Below, piece after piece: positions 1-8,508 of a DNA stretch of 64,000 nucleotides. The position numbers and the translations under genes were made by a program. The DNA comes from Meiothermus sp. Its GTDB lineage: Bacteria > Deinococcota > Deinococci > Deinococcales > Thermaceae. Position 1 is the first letter of the stretch; every line of letters starts with the position of its first letter. The stretch lies in NCBI GenBank assembly GCA_026004095.1, contig BPIL01000001.1:62001-126000 (forward strand), given 5' to 3'. Under the pieces are notes generated by a model. It saw nothing but the letters and a program-made list of their open reading frames with translations. It was not told the DNA's origin and did no database searches.

Positions 1-2
1 TT

Positions 3-80
3 GTGGCCCAGCCGGTGCAACTGCGCATGGGCCTGGGGGGCCGGGGTGACTGGGACGGCCCCCGGGGGCGGGGGCGCTAG
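3..80 (+). CDS. C-terminal tail of an unidentified protein, cut by the window edge
   Basis: An open frame enters from the left edge and ends at a TAG at 78-80. The visible 25 residues are rich in Gly, Arg and Asp (a short run reads GLGGRGDWDGPRGRGR) and match no family I can name. A strong hairpin follows 22 nt later, which fits the end of a transcription unit. Too little is present to assign a function. The frame is chosen only because its stop and the hairpin sit together. Confidence 0.4.
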   Translation: MAQPVQLRMGLGGRGDWDGPRGRGR

Positions 81-102
81 GCCCTGTCCGGTGGTAGAAG
101 TC

Positions 103-134
103 GGGCGTGTGGTTGAAGCTTCGGCCACACGCCC
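103..134 (+). terminator. Perfect 10-bp stem hairpin after the partial gene
   Basis: GGGCGTGTGG (103-112) pairs perfectly with CCACACGCCC (125-134) around a 12-nt loop. Only TTACTAC follows, so there is no strong U-run. It may still end the upstream transcript or protect its 3' end. Confidence 0.5.
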
Positions 135-190
135 TTACTACAAAAGCAGAGGCTTACCCGAAACCACTTTTTTGCGGTGGGAGGCGCAGT

Positions 191-451
191 ATGTGGATGA
201 TGGATTACCGTGGACGTTGGGATGGCTTTGGCTACTACGGCTTTGGCTGGATGGACGATGTGCTGTGGGCCCTGCTGTTGCTCGGACTGATTGCGCTGGT
301 GGCGGTGCTGATTGTGCGACTGTTGCGCAGCCCCACCAATGGCAGCAAAGCGGCCCCCGACCGGGCCCTGGAGATCGCCCGCGAGCGCTATGCCAAAGGC
401 GAGATCAGCCAGGCCGAGTTCGAGACCCTCAAGAAGAACCTGAGCGGATAG
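191..451 (+). CDS. Small membrane protein with C-terminal SHOCT domain
   Basis: This 86-residue protein has a Trp/Tyr/Gly-rich N-terminus, one hydrophobic segment at about residues 25-46, and a C-terminal helical hairpin (ALEIARERYAKGEISQAEFE) typical of SHOCT domains, the short C-terminal oligomerisation modules found on many small bacterial membrane proteins. The ATG at 191 is preceded by GGGAGG. An upstream in-frame start at 107 would lie over the hairpin and is less likely. The exact role is unknown. Confidence 0.8.
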   Translation: MWMMDYRGRWDGFGYYGFGWMDDVLWALLLLGLIALVAVLIVRLLRSPTNGSKAAPDRALEIARERYAKGEISQAEFETLKKNLSG

Positions 452-546
452 CAGCGGGCGGGATTCGCTGTGCAAAGGTGAACCCCGCCTTCCTAACCCG
501 TTTGCCACCGTTTATCTAGAAAATGTTGGAAAAAAGGAGGGCCAAA

Positions 547-1260
547 ATGGATAACGACGATAAACCGATTGGAACGATTCTGAACCGCCGTAAGGTGCTG
601 GCCGCCCTGGGCCTGGGCGGGCTGGCCGGGGTGGGTGGGCTAATGAATGGACAGAGGGCCGCAGCCCAGAACAACGCCCTGCCTTCCTGCATTGTGCGCC
701 CGGCCCTGACCGAGGGGCCCTACTTTGTGGATGTCCAGCTCAACCGCTCCGATATCCGCTCCGACCCCACCACGGGGGTGGTGAAGCCAGGGGTGCCCCT
801 GAGCCTGCGCTTTGTGGTCTCGAGGGTCTCGGCCAGCGGATGCACCCCACTGCCGGGGGCCATGGTGGACATCTGGCAGTGCGACGCCCAGGGCCTCTAC
901 TCCGGGGTACAGGATCGCTTCGCCGACACCCGCGGGCAGAAGTGGCTGCGCGGCTACCAGATTACCGATGCCCAGGGGGTGGCCCAGTTCACCACCATCT
1001 ACCCCGGCTGGTATCCGGGCCGCACCGTGCACATCCACTTCAAAATTCGCTACCAGAACCGCGACTTCACCTCGCAGCTCTTCTTCGACGATGCCCTGAG
1101 CGACCGCATTTTTGCCAACCCGCCCTATGTGAAAACGGGCACCCGCACCCGCAACGCCAACGACAGCATCTACCGCAACGGGGGGAGCCAGCTTTTGCTC
1201 AACCTGACCCAGAGCGGGCAGGGCTATGCCGCTACCTTTGATATTGGACTGAACCTCTAG
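547..1260 (+). CDS. Tat-exported intradiol ring-cleavage dioxygenase-like protein
   Basis: This 237-residue protein is related to the protocatechuate/catechol intradiol dioxygenases, non-haem Fe(III) enzymes that cleave aromatic rings between two hydroxyls. The N-terminus has an RR-containing signal (NRRKVLAALGLGG) followed by a Gly/Ala-rich core, suggesting Tat export. The catalytic core is visible: GPYFVD, then PLPGAMVDIWQCDAQGLYSG, then YPGWYPGRTVHIHFK, which carries the Tyr and His residues expected to bind iron. The start at 547 is set by AAGGAGG at 534-540; an in-frame ATG at 523 lacks such a site. Secreted members of this family have poorly known substrates. A flavin-transfer set lies directly downstream. 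Confidence 0.85.
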   Translation: MDNDDKPIGTILNRRKVLAALGLGGLAGVGGLMNGQRAAAQNNALPSCIVRPALTEGPYFVDVQLNRSDIRSDPTTGVVKPGVPLSLRFVVSRVSASGCTPLPGAMVDIWQCDAQGLYSGVQDRFADTRGQKWLRGYQITDAQGVAQFTTIYPGWYPGRTVHIHFKIRYQNRDFTSQLFFDDALSDRIFANPPYVKTGTRTRNANDSIYRNGGSQLLLNLTQSGQGYAATFDIGLNL

Positions 1261-1340
1261 CCTTCACCAAAACTCCATCCTTTTTTTACGCAAACCTTAT
1301 GCCGCACGGGGATACTTCCCCGCGGAAAGGAGAACCCGTG

Positions 1341-2249
1341 ATGCCGCTGGCCCTGTTCAAACCGCGCCCGTACCGGCACCAGGCCCACTACGAGGGGGTG
1401 CTGGGCACGACCCTGACCCTTCAGGTGCGCGCCCGGGGTTCGCAGCAAGCCCGCGCCGCCGAGGCCGCCGTTCTGGCTGAGATCGATCGCCTCGAGCGCA
1501 TCTTCAGTAGCTTTTCGCCCGAATCCGAGTTCGCGCGCTGGCAGGCCCAGGGCGTAGCCCAGCTTTCGCCCGAGCTCCAGGCCTTGCTGCGCGCCGCCGA
1601 GGGCTGGATGGCCCACACCCACGGGGCCTTTAACCCGGCGGCTGCGGCCATCCAGGCTTTATACAGGCAAAACCCCGAGCCCGCCGAGGGCGAACTCGAG
1701 GCCCTGCGCCGGGCCCTCCAGGGCCCCTTGTGGCGGCTGGAGGGCCGCACGGCCCACAAGCTCACCGCGCTGCCCCTCACCCTCAACGCCCTGGCCAAAG
1801 GGCATATCGCCGACCGCGCGGCCCAGGCCGCGGTGGCCCAGGGGGCCGAAGAGGTGCTGCTCAACCTGGGCGGGGAGATCCGGCATATCGGGTCGCAGCC
1901 GGTGCGGGTTGCGGTGGCCAACCCCTGGGCTGGGGCCGACAACGCCCTGCCGCTGGCCCGCCTCACGATCTGCAGCCAGGGGGTGGCCACCAGCGGGCGC
2001 TCGCAGCGGGGAGCGCATCTGTTCGACCCCCGCACGGCCCGGCCTGCCACCCAGGTGGTGCAGGCCACGGTGGTGGCCCCAGACGCGGCCACCGCCGATG
2101 TGCTGGCCACGGCTTTCTGTGTGCTCGAGCCCATGCTCAGCCTGGCCCTGGCCGAGGTATTTGGGGTGGGCTGCTTATTGGTGGAGGCCAACGGGCGCAC
2201 CCACACCAACCCCCGCTTTGCACAAGAAGAAACCGAGGTGACCCGATGA
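1341..2249 (+). CDS. apbE: FAD:protein FMN transferase (ApbE family)
   Basis: ApbE enzymes use FAD and Mg2+ to attach FMN covalently to a Ser/Thr of extracytoplasmic electron-transfer proteins. This 302-residue protein shows the family blocks LNALAKGHIADRA, LLNLGGEIRHIG, ATSGRSQRGAHLFDPRTARP and DAATADVLATA (the last holds the metal-binding Asp). A Shine-Dalgarno AAGGAG (1326-1331) precedes the ATG. No lipobox or clear signal peptide is visible, unlike many ApbE lipoproteins, so export is uncertain. The stop overlaps the start of the DUF2271 gene (ATGA), placing both in one operon with the PepSY gene. Confidence 0.92.
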   Translation: MPLALFKPRPYRHQAHYEGVLGTTLTLQVRARGSQQARAAEAAVLAEIDRLERIFSSFSPESEFARWQAQGVAQLSPELQALLRAAEGWMAHTHGAFNPAAAAIQALYRQNPEPAEGELEALRRALQGPLWRLEGRTAHKLTALPLTLNALAKGHIADRAAQAAVAQGAEEVLLNLGGEIRHIGSQPVRVAVANPWAGADNALPLARLTICSQGVATSGRSQRGAHLFDPRTARPATQVVQATVVAPDAATADVLATAFCVLEPMLSLALAEVFGVGCLLVEANGRTHTNPRFAQEETEVTR

Positions 2250-2782
2250 AGCGTTCCTTGATCAGCCGTCGAAACTTTATACACCGCAGCATTGGCCTGG
2301 TGCTTACCCTGTGGGCCGGCCAAAGCCTGGCCCAGACTCGCTGGGCCGGCATGAAGCTGGACATTACCTTCGAGTTTGTGGGGAACGGTTTTCGCTACCG
2401 CCCGCCCTATGTGGCGGTCTGGCTCGAGGACGCCCAGGGCCTGCCGGTGCGCACCCTGGCGGTCTGGTTTGAGCAGTCCCGCAAGGGCCCGCGCTGGCTC
2501 AACGAACTCCGGCGCTGGTACCGCAGCAATGAGCCCACCGAGGCCGTCTCGGGCCCCACCCGGATGCCGGGGCGCTACACCCTGAGCTGGGACGGCAAGG
2601 ACGACAAGGGCAACCTGGTTAATCAGGGTGACTATTACGTGTGCGTTGAGCTGGTGCGCGAGCATGGCCCCTACGAGCTGTTCCGCGAAAAAGTCATCCT
2701 GGCCCAGACCCCCTTCAAGCGCAGCTACAACGTGGCCGGCGAGCTTAAGGAGGTGAGCCTTTCCTATGACCGGCAGGGTTAG
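2246..2782 (+). CDS. DUF2271 secreted protein
   Basis: This 178-residue exported protein begins with RR (SRRNFIHRSIGLVLTLWAGQ) and a signal ending near AQT, then a beta-rich domain with WLEDAQGLPVRTLAVWFEQS and MPGRYTLSWDGKDDKG, as in DUF2271. In many genomes DUF2271, PepSY and ApbE genes sit together, and DUF2271 proteins have been proposed as flavin-linked extracytoplasmic redox partners. The tight ATGA coupling to apbE here supports that. The product is not experimentally defined, so the redox role is inferred from context. Confidence 0.8.
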   Translation: MKRSLISRRNFIHRSIGLVLTLWAGQSLAQTRWAGMKLDITFEFVGNGFRYRPPYVAVWLEDAQGLPVRTLAVWFEQSRKGPRWLNELRRWYRSNEPTEAVSGPTRMPGRYTLSWDGKDDKGNLVNQGDYYVCVELVREHGPYELFREKVILAQTPFKRSYNVAGELKEVSLSYDRQG

Positions 2783-3392
2783 GATGCCAGTGGAAAAAGC
2801 GCAGAAACCACTGCGCTCGAGGGTTTATGCCCTGGCCCGCTGGCTGCACCTCTACGCTTCTATGTTGAGCCTGCTGGTGGTGCTGTTTTTTGCCGCTACC
2901 GGCATCACCCTCAACCACCCCGAGTGGGTATTTGGCAATACCCAGACCATCCACACCTACCAGGGCACCCTGCCCCAGGGCTGGCAGCAAGGGGGCGAGA
3001 TCAACTGGCTCAAAGCCGCCGAGGCCTTGCGGGCTGCCCACGGCCTGAGGGGTCGGGTGAACGATACCCGCGCCGACGACCAGGAGGCTTCCATCAGCTT
3101 CCGCGCCCCCGGCTATGCCGCCGATGCCTTCATTAGCCGGGCCGACGGCAGCTATACCCTCAAGGTGGTGGCCCAGGGGCCGGTAGCCGTCCTGAACGAT
3201 CTGCACCGCGGGCGCGATGCTGGCCCGGCCTGGGCCTGGCTGATTGACCTCTCGGGCGGGTTTTTGTTGCTGGTGGCGCTTACGGGCTTCGTGCTCTCGC
3301 TGTACTTCCGCAAAACCCGCAGCGCGGCCTTGACCGTGGCGTTGACGGGCCTTGGTGTTCTGTTGCTTCTGACCTGGCTGGCTATACGGTAG
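2766..3392 (+). CDS. PepSY-domain membrane protein
   Basis: This 208-residue protein has a first membrane helix at about residues 30-50 (SMLSLLVVLFFAATGITLNH, with the H-P after it typical of PepSY_TM proteins), an extracytoplasmic domain, and two C-terminal helices at about 155-180 and 188-206. PepSY membrane proteins act with ApbE and DUF2271 partners in reductive processes at the membrane. AAGGAGG at 2747-2753 lies 12 nt before the ATG at 2766; an in-frame ATG at 2784 is an alternative. The gene overlaps DUF2271 by 17 bp, and its stop overlaps the end of the convergent glycosidase gene by 11 bp. Confidence 0.8.
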   Translation: MTGRVRMPVEKAQKPLRSRVYALARWLHLYASMLSLLVVLFFAATGITLNHPEWVFGNTQTIHTYQGTLPQGWQQGGEINWLKAAEALRAAHGLRGRVNDTRADDQEASISFRAPGYAADAFISRADGSYTLKVVAQGPVAVLNDLHRGRDAGPAWAWLIDLSGGFLLLVALTGFVLSLYFRKTRSAALTVALTGLGVLLLLTWLAIR

Positions 3393-5106
3393 CCCCTTTG
3401 GGGTCTTTGCCCGCGGCCAGCGCGTAGGCAATAAAACCGGCCAGCGCAGCAAACCCCACCCCGGTGCGGGCCTGGCCGGTCTCGGGGTCGAAGGACTCGC
3501 AGGCGTAGCCCTGATCGAGGGGGGCCTGCTCGAGGATCATGAGCGCGTCCCCTGCCGGCCGCATCAGCCCCGAGAGAATCCGGTTGGCCAGGCCAAAGCC
3601 CGAGGGAAAGGGAAAATGGGCCGAGCCCTCGCCGGGGAAGCGCCCTTTGTAGTGGTGGGGGTTGTCGCTTCCCAGAATCCACAGCGCAGTGGCCTGCCAG
3701 ATGGGGTCCTGGCGGCTGCAAAAGCCCAGGTGCGGGAGCAGCAGCAGGCTGCCCGCGGGTTCGTCGGCGAAGGTGTGGGGGCCCCCCGGCTCAAAGCTGA
3801 AAACGAAGCGTCCGTTGCGCTCGGCCTGGCGGTAGAGGGTCTCGCGGATGGCCCGGGCCTCGAGCCTGAGCGCCTCGGCCTCCGGCCAGAAGGGGGCCAG
3901 CCGTTCCAGCGCCACGCACCACAGCGCGTTGTCGTAGGTCAGGTAGGGTTCCCTGACCGGGTCGTCGGTGGGGGAGAGAAAGGTGCGGTAGAGGGTGAGG
4001 GAAGGGTGTTTTTCCTCGGCCACCCGCGCCAACACCCAGGCCAGGGGCTCGCGCAGCTCGGCCACCAGCTCGGGGTTGGGGCCGGTGGCCTCGAGGTAAC
4101 GGGCCAGGGCCAGGGGGTAGGCCGCGGCCTGGTCGAGTTCGAAGCCGGGATACAGGGGCGGCCCGCCCAGGTACTGGGCGTGCTCCCCCGGCCAGCGGGC
4201 GTAGCGCTGGAAAACCGCTTTCAGCACCGCCCTTGCCCGTTTGCGGTCGGCCTTGAGCAGGGCCGGAAAAAACCACAAAAGCGCGTCGCGGGCCCAGTAG
4301 GCCCCCGAGACGTAGTAGTGGGGGCTCCTCGAGGTGAGCACCACGGGCTCGCCCTCCAGGGTGTCGGCCTGGGCGTAGAAATAACTGAAAATCAGATGCC
4401 GCCGGTAGACCTCGTAAAGAGGGCCAGCGTAATTGGTGCTCAGCAGGGCCAGTTTGTGCAGGGTTTTGCGCAGCAGGTTTTCCCAGCCCACCCGCCGCAG
4501 GTGCAGGGCGGTGGTGCGGGCCCCGTCAGCCTCGGGGGCCAGGCCCAGGTAGAGCGTGACCGGGCCGGCGTCCCACTCGAGCACGAACTGCAGGCCCCAA
4601 TCTATGTGGCGCGGCGGGGGGTCGGCCTGCAGGCCCAGGGCCAGCAACGTACGCTCGGCGCGGGCTTCCAGCACATGGCTCCCCGTCCAGGTATCGTGCC
4701 CGCTGCGAAAAAGGCAGTCGAGCGGCTCCTCCCGGAAGCGCCGCAGGCCCAGGTACTCCAAATTGCCGGCCACTTGAATGGGCCCCGGCAGGCGGGGTTC
4801 GATGTGCAGGGCCACCCCCCGTTCACCGTAGGGGGCCAGCAGCGTGACCGTGAGGTGCTCGTTCTCCCAACAGGGAATCCAGTCCGCGAGGCGCGAGAGC
4901 TGCCAGCCCTGCCCGGATACTTCCAGAAGCGGCGCCCCCACCCAGTCCAGCAGGCCATTGAGCCCCAGGGAGGCCACCCCAATGCGCGCAATCGAGGGGG
5001 CTTTGGGGCTGGCTTCTAGGTGCACCTCGAGGTTCCCGGTGGGCAGGTGCTCGGGGGGTGCGTCCAGGATGGGGGCGGGCGTCATCAGCTCCATAAGGCG
5101 GCTCAC
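3382..5106 (-). CDS. Alpha/alpha-barrel glycoside hydrolase-like protein
   Basis: This 574-residue protein has a beta-rich N-terminal half and a C-terminal six-hairpin (alpha/alpha) barrel signature: YYVSGAYWARDALLWFFP (a W-x-RD block), YLTYDNALWCVALERL, and near the end FDPETGQARTGVGFAALAG. These resemble glycosidases of the GH63/glycogen-debranching or GH125 type, but I cannot fix the family. No signal peptide is seen, so it should act on oligosaccharides imported by the ABC system encoded upstream. It starts with GTG, whose GTGA overlaps the stop of the small membrane gene. Substrate unknown. Confidence 0.7.
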   Translation of the reverse strand: MSRLMELMTPAPILDAPPEHLPTGNLEVHLEASPKAPSIARIGVASLGLNGLLDWVGAPLLEVSGQGWQLSRLADWIPCWENEHLTVTLLAPYGERGVALHIEPRLPGPIQVAGNLEYLGLRRFREEPLDCLFRSGHDTWTGSHVLEARAERTLLALGLQADPPPRHIDWGLQFVLEWDAGPVTLYLGLAPEADGARTTALHLRRVGWENLLRKTLHKLALLSTNYAGPLYEVYRRHLIFSYFYAQADTLEGEPVVLTSRSPHYYVSGAYWARDALLWFFPALLKADRKRARAVLKAVFQRYARWPGEHAQYLGGPPLYPGFELDQAAAYPLALARYLEATGPNPELVAELREPLAWVLARVAEEKHPSLTLYRTFLSPTDDPVREPYLTYDNALWCVALERLAPFWPEAEALRLEARAIRETLYRQAERNGRFVFSFEPGGPHTFADEPAGSLLLLPHLGFCSRQDPIWQATALWILGSDNPHHYKGRFPGEGSAHFPFPSGFGLANRILSGLMRPAGDALMILEQAPLDQGYACESFDPETGQARTGVGFAALAGFIAYALAAGKDPKGATV

Positions 5107-5294
5107 TGCTTCTTGAGGTTATCGAAGTAGACCCAGATAAAGTACAGCGCTAGCAACACCAAGAGCACAAACAACGCCGTCACGATGCCCCGCAGCCAGT
5201 CGGCGAACATCACGCCCACCAGCACCCCTGCAGCAAAGCTGACCAGATGCGTGCGGTACTGCCGCTGTATCCTGCGGCCCAGGCTTTCCTTCAT
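5103..5294 (-). CDS. Small membrane protein with two hydrophobic segments
   Basis: This 63-residue protein has a basic N-terminus (KESLGRRIQRQYRTH) and two hydrophobic stretches at about residues 17-34 and 37-57, ending LKKQ. It is translationally coupled to the glycosidase through GTGA. It belongs to no family I recognise. Its place between a CUT1-type permease and the glycosidase suggests it travels with the sugar operon, but it may simply be a conserved small envelope protein. Confidence 0.65.
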   Translation of the reverse strand: MKESLGRRIQRQYRTHLVSFAAGVLVGVMFADWLRGIVTALFVLLVLLALYFIWVYFDNLKKQ

Positions 5295-5364
5295 CCAGTC
5301 CAGATTACCAGGAAACCCATCCTATCGCGCTTCCCTCTGTTTTTGTCGCCCGCCCTGGAGGGCC

Positions 5365-6177
5365 CTAGCCCTTGACCCCGGTCAGTACCACGCCCTCGAT
5401 AATCTGCCGCTGGAAGAATAGGAAGACCAGCAACACCGGCAGCACCGCCAGGCTGCTGGCCGCCATAATCAGGTTCCAGGCGGTGCCGGCCTCGCTTGAA
5501 AACAGCGCCACCCCCACCGGTACGGTGCGCATATCGGCGGTCTGTACCACGATCAGGGGCCACAAAAAGGCGTTCCAGTTGCCCAGAAAGGTAAAGATGC
5601 CCAGAGCCGCCAGGGCCGGACGCACCAGCGGGAAGGCGATGCGCCAGAACACCCCAAACTCGCTCAGCCCGTCTATCCGCCCGGCGTCCAGCAGGTCGGT
5701 GGGCAGGGTCTGGAAAAACTGTCGCATCAGAAACACCCCAAAAGCGCTGATCAGGCCCGGAAAGAGCAGACCCCAGTAGGTGTTGCTCCAGCCGTACTCG
5801 GTGCTCATCACGTACCAGGGGATGATCAGCATCTCGGTGGGCACCATCAGGGTCGAAAGGATCAGCACGAAGATAAACCCCTTGCCGGGAAAGCGCAGCT
5901 TGGCCAGGGTGTAGCCCACCAGCGCGTCGAAGAACAGCACCGAGGCCGTGGTGATGAGCGCCACAATCAGGCTGTTGAGGAACCAGCGGGGAAACTGGGT
6001 TTTGAAGAGCACCTCGCGGTAGTTGTCCAGGGTGGGGGCCTGGGGCAGCACCCTGAGCTCGAAAATCTCGGCGAAGGGCTTGAGGGAGGTCAGGAACATC
6101 CACACAAACGGAAAAAACATCACCAGGCTGCCCAGGATGAGCAGCAGGTAGATCAGGAGCGTAGACAGGCGCTTCAT
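5365..6177 (-). CDS. Carbohydrate ABC transporter permease, MalG type
   Basis: This 270-residue inner-membrane permease has about six hydrophobic segments and the EAA-loop region (LLDAGRIDGLSEFGVFWRI) that docks on the ATPase. With the MalF-type partner and the binding protein it forms a CUT1-family sugar importer. No ATPase gene is present in the operon, so a shared MsiK/UgpC-like ATPase encoded elsewhere must energise it, as is common in Gram-positive and Thermus-type CUT1 systems. Its ATG abuts the end of the upstream permease. Confidence 0.92.
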   Translation of the reverse strand: MKRLSTLLIYLLLILGSLVMFFPFVWMFLTSLKPFAEIFELRVLPQAPTLDNYREVLFKTQFPRWFLNSLIVALITTASVLFFDALVGYTLAKLRFPGKGFIFVLILSTLMVPTEMLIIPWYVMSTEYGWSNTYWGLLFPGLISAFGVFLMRQFFQTLPTDLLDAGRIDGLSEFGVFWRIAFPLVRPALAALGIFTFLGNWNAFLWPLIVVQTADMRTVPVGVALFSSEAGTAWNLIMAASSLAVLPVLLVFLFFQRQIIEGVVLTGVKG

Positions 6178-7091
6178 CAGTACTCCACCCGCCGGGACAA
6201 TAGCCGCAGTTGCACCAGGGTGATGGCCAGAATGATCACGAACAGCAGCACCGTGATGGCGGCAGCATAACCCAGGTCAAACCGGGCAAAGGCTTGCTGG
6301 TAGATGTAGAGGGCCAGGGTGAGCGTGGAGCCCAGCGGCCCCCCCTGGTCGGTGAAGTTGAGGTTGACCACCTGGGTGAACAGTTGCAAGAAGCCGATGG
6401 TGCCAATCACCGCCGAGAAGACCATCACCGGGTTCAAAAGCGGGAGGGTGATGTGGCGGAAGAGCTGCCAGTTGCTGGCCCCATCTATGCGGGCGGCCTC
6501 GTAGTAGTCGCGGGGGATGTTTTGCAGGCCCGCCAAAAACAACACCACCTGAAAACCCAGGTTCTGCCATACCACCACCATGGTCACGGTGACCAGGGCC
6601 TGGGAGGGGCTGGTCAGGAAGGGCTGGGGTGGGATACCGAACACCCCCAGAATTTCGTTGACGATGCCAAAATTGGGCGAGAGCATCCAGCTAAACACCC
6701 AGGCCACGGCGGCCGCAGGGGTCACGTAGGGCGCAAAGTAGATGGCCCGGAACACCTCCCGGAAGCGCGTTACCGCGTTCAGCAAGAGGGCGATGCAAAG
6801 CCCCAACAATAGCTGCAACGGAACGCCCAGCAGGGTGTAGGCCAGCGTGTTTTGCAGGGCTTTGAGCAGGAGCCGGTCGCCCAGCATCTGCTGGTAGTGC
6901 TCGAGGCCCACAAAAGGCCGTTGGCTGGGGTCGGCGTGCCAGTCGAAGAGCGAGAGCCACAGGGCCTGGAAGGCCGGCCAGATGCGGATAAACAGGAAAA
7001 AGGCCAGCGGGACGATTAAGAAGGCCAGGGCCCAGAGCGCCTCACGGTGGGCCAGCGAGACGCCGCGTCGGGCGGGTTCAGACGGTCTCAT
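6177..7091 (-). CDS. Carbohydrate ABC transporter permease, MalF type
   Basis: This protein of about 304 residues has six predicted helices and an EAA motif (YYEAARIDGASNWQLFRHIT). It pairs with the MalG-type permease downstream. The start is uncertain: ATG at 7091 gives MRPSEPARRG, and an in-frame TTG at 7115 would add eight residues. Neither has a clear Shine-Dalgarno. A strong hairpin separates it from the upstream binding-protein gene, a common way of making the binding protein in excess. Confidence 0.9.
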   Translation of the reverse strand: MRPSEPARRGVSLAHREALWALAFLIVPLAFFLFIRIWPAFQALWLSLFDWHADPSQRPFVGLEHYQQMLGDRLLLKALQNTLAYTLLGVPLQLLLGLCIALLLNAVTRFREVFRAIYFAPYVTPAAAVAWVFSWMLSPNFGIVNEILGVFGIPPQPFLTSPSQALVTVTMVVVWQNLGFQVVLFLAGLQNIPRDYYEAARIDGASNWQLFRHITLPLLNPVMVFSAVIGTIGFLQLFTQVVNLNFTDQGGPLGSTLTLALYIYQQAFARFDLGYAAAITVLLFVIILAITLVQLRLLSRRVEY

Positions 7092-7166
7092 AAGAGAATG
7101 CCATTTCGGACTCAAAGGGGCTGCTTTGAATCCTGAGATCCCTTACGGGCGTTCGGTCTTGGGAGG

Positions 7167-7203
7167 GCCGGGGTTCCTCACCGCTGGGCGAGGAATCCCC
7201 GGC
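7167..7203 (-). other. Intercistronic hairpin between binding-protein and permease genes
   Basis: GCCGGGGTTCCTC (7167-7179) pairs with GAGGAATCCCCGGC (7190-7203) with one bulged base. There is no U-run on the minus strand. It lies in the 110-bp gap after the binding-protein stop. Such hairpins often stabilise the 5' cistron or partly terminate, lowering permease expression relative to the binding protein. Confidence 0.6.
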
Positions 7204-7229
7204 TCGGGTATTGCAGGGTTTCAGTCCTG

Positions 7230-8474
7230 CTACTTCCAGAAGGCATCCAGCAGCTTCTGCTCCTCGGCGGCGGCTATGCGCCAGGACTCTGCGGGGTCTC
7301 TGTTCTCCAGGAGCACCCGGTTGATGGCATCGGTCATGACCTTGCGCTGTCCGATTTCATCCACAAAAGGCGTGGCTTTGGCGTAGGCCAGCGAGAGCAC
7401 GAAGGGGCCTAAGACCCTGTCCAGGGTGAGCTTGGGATCTTTGATCAGGCTTTTGCGGGCCGGCAGCTCGCCCACCTTCTCGAGCCAGTAGCGTTGGGTT
7501 TCTTCAGAGACTAAAAACTCCAGAAACTTGAGCGAGGCTGCCTGCTTGGGCCCGGTGGCCAGGGGGGTCAGGCCGTGCATCCAGAAGGAGCCGTAGTTTA
7601 CCTTGCGACCGCCAACTTTTTCTACGGGCAGCTCGGCCACCCCCCAGTTGAACCTGGCCCCGCTGCGGATGGTGCCGATGGCGAACGAGCCATCAATAAT
7701 CATGCCCACCCGGCCGGCGATAAAGGCGTCGCGGTAGGCGTTGTTGCCGGGGAAGAACTGGTTGCCTAGGGCGCCCACGTTGTATTTCTTAAGCCAGTCG
7801 GTGTAGAAGGTGAAGGCCCGGAGGCCGGCGGCATCGCCGTAAAGCACCCGGCGTCCATCGTCGGAGTAGGGCCGCCCACCAAACTGTCGGATTAGCACCT
7901 CGCGCACCAGGTGGTGATCCTGCCCGTCGGGGGCCATGGCGTAGCCCAGTTGGGTGAACCGGTTGCCGTCTTTGACGGTCATCTTGGCTGCCATGCTCAG
8001 GAACTCATCCCAGGTTTTGGGCGGGTTCTTGAAGCCAGCGGCGTTCAAGAGGTCGCGGTTGTAGAACAGGGCCAGCGAGCGCACCGCGGTGGGTATGCCG
8101 TAGAGCCTGCCCCCTACCTTGGCGGCCTGGGCCAGGCCCAGGAACTCGCTATCCAGCACCCGGGTGTACTCGGGGGGCAGGGGTTGCAGATACCCGGCCT
8201 TGACCCAGGTGGGCAGCCAGCCATAAAACAGGTTGACCACATCCGGCCCCTGGCCCGCGGGAATCGAGGAAGCCACTTTTTGCTGGTAGGCATCGTAGGG
8301 GAAGGTCTGGTGCTGCACCTTGATGCCGGGGTTGGCGGCCTCGAATTTTTTGATCAGCTCATTCACCGCCTCGACCTTGCTCCTGAAGTCGTACTGCCAG
8401 TAGGTGATGGTGACCTGACCCTGGGCCAGCGCCGCGCCCAACAAAGCGATTAGGGTGAATAGGGCTTTTCGCAT
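7230..8474 (-). CDS. Sugar ABC transporter substrate-binding protein
   Basis: This 414-residue extracytoplasmic solute-binding protein (MalE/UgpB family) has a signal peptide MRKALFTLIALLGAALAQG, then TITYWQYDFRSKVEAVNELI and the IKKFEAANPGIKV block typical of family-1 binding proteins. It captures a sugar or sugar-like ligand and feeds the two permeases downstream. The gene is the first of the operon, with GGAGG 8 nt before the ATG and a sigma-70-type promoter upstream. The ligand cannot be told from sequence; the downstream glycosidase points to an oligosaccharide. Confidence 0.92.
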   Translation of the reverse strand: MRKALFTLIALLGAALAQGQVTITYWQYDFRSKVEAVNELIKKFEAANPGIKVQHQTFPYDAYQQKVASSIPAGQGPDVVNLFYGWLPTWVKAGYLQPLPPEYTRVLDSEFLGLAQAAKVGGRLYGIPTAVRSLALFYNRDLLNAAGFKNPPKTWDEFLSMAAKMTVKDGNRFTQLGYAMAPDGQDHHLVREVLIRQFGGRPYSDDGRRVLYGDAAGLRAFTFYTDWLKKYNVGALGNQFFPGNNAYRDAFIAGRVGMIIDGSFAIGTIRSGARFNWGVAELPVEKVGGRKVNYGSFWMHGLTPLATGPKQAASLKFLEFLVSEETQRYWLEKVGELPARKSLIKDPKLTLDRVLGPFVLSLAYAKATPFVDEIGQRKVMTDAINRVLLENRDPAESWRIAAAEEQKLLDAFWK

Positions 8475-8508
8475 GGACTGCCTCCTTTAACCTCGAGGGG
8501 TCGTACCC

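Noticed and set aside
3616..5019. 467-codon open frame opposite the glycosidase gene
   Set aside because: No recognisable motif; shadow frame of the minus-strand gene, which is in an operon with overlapping starts.
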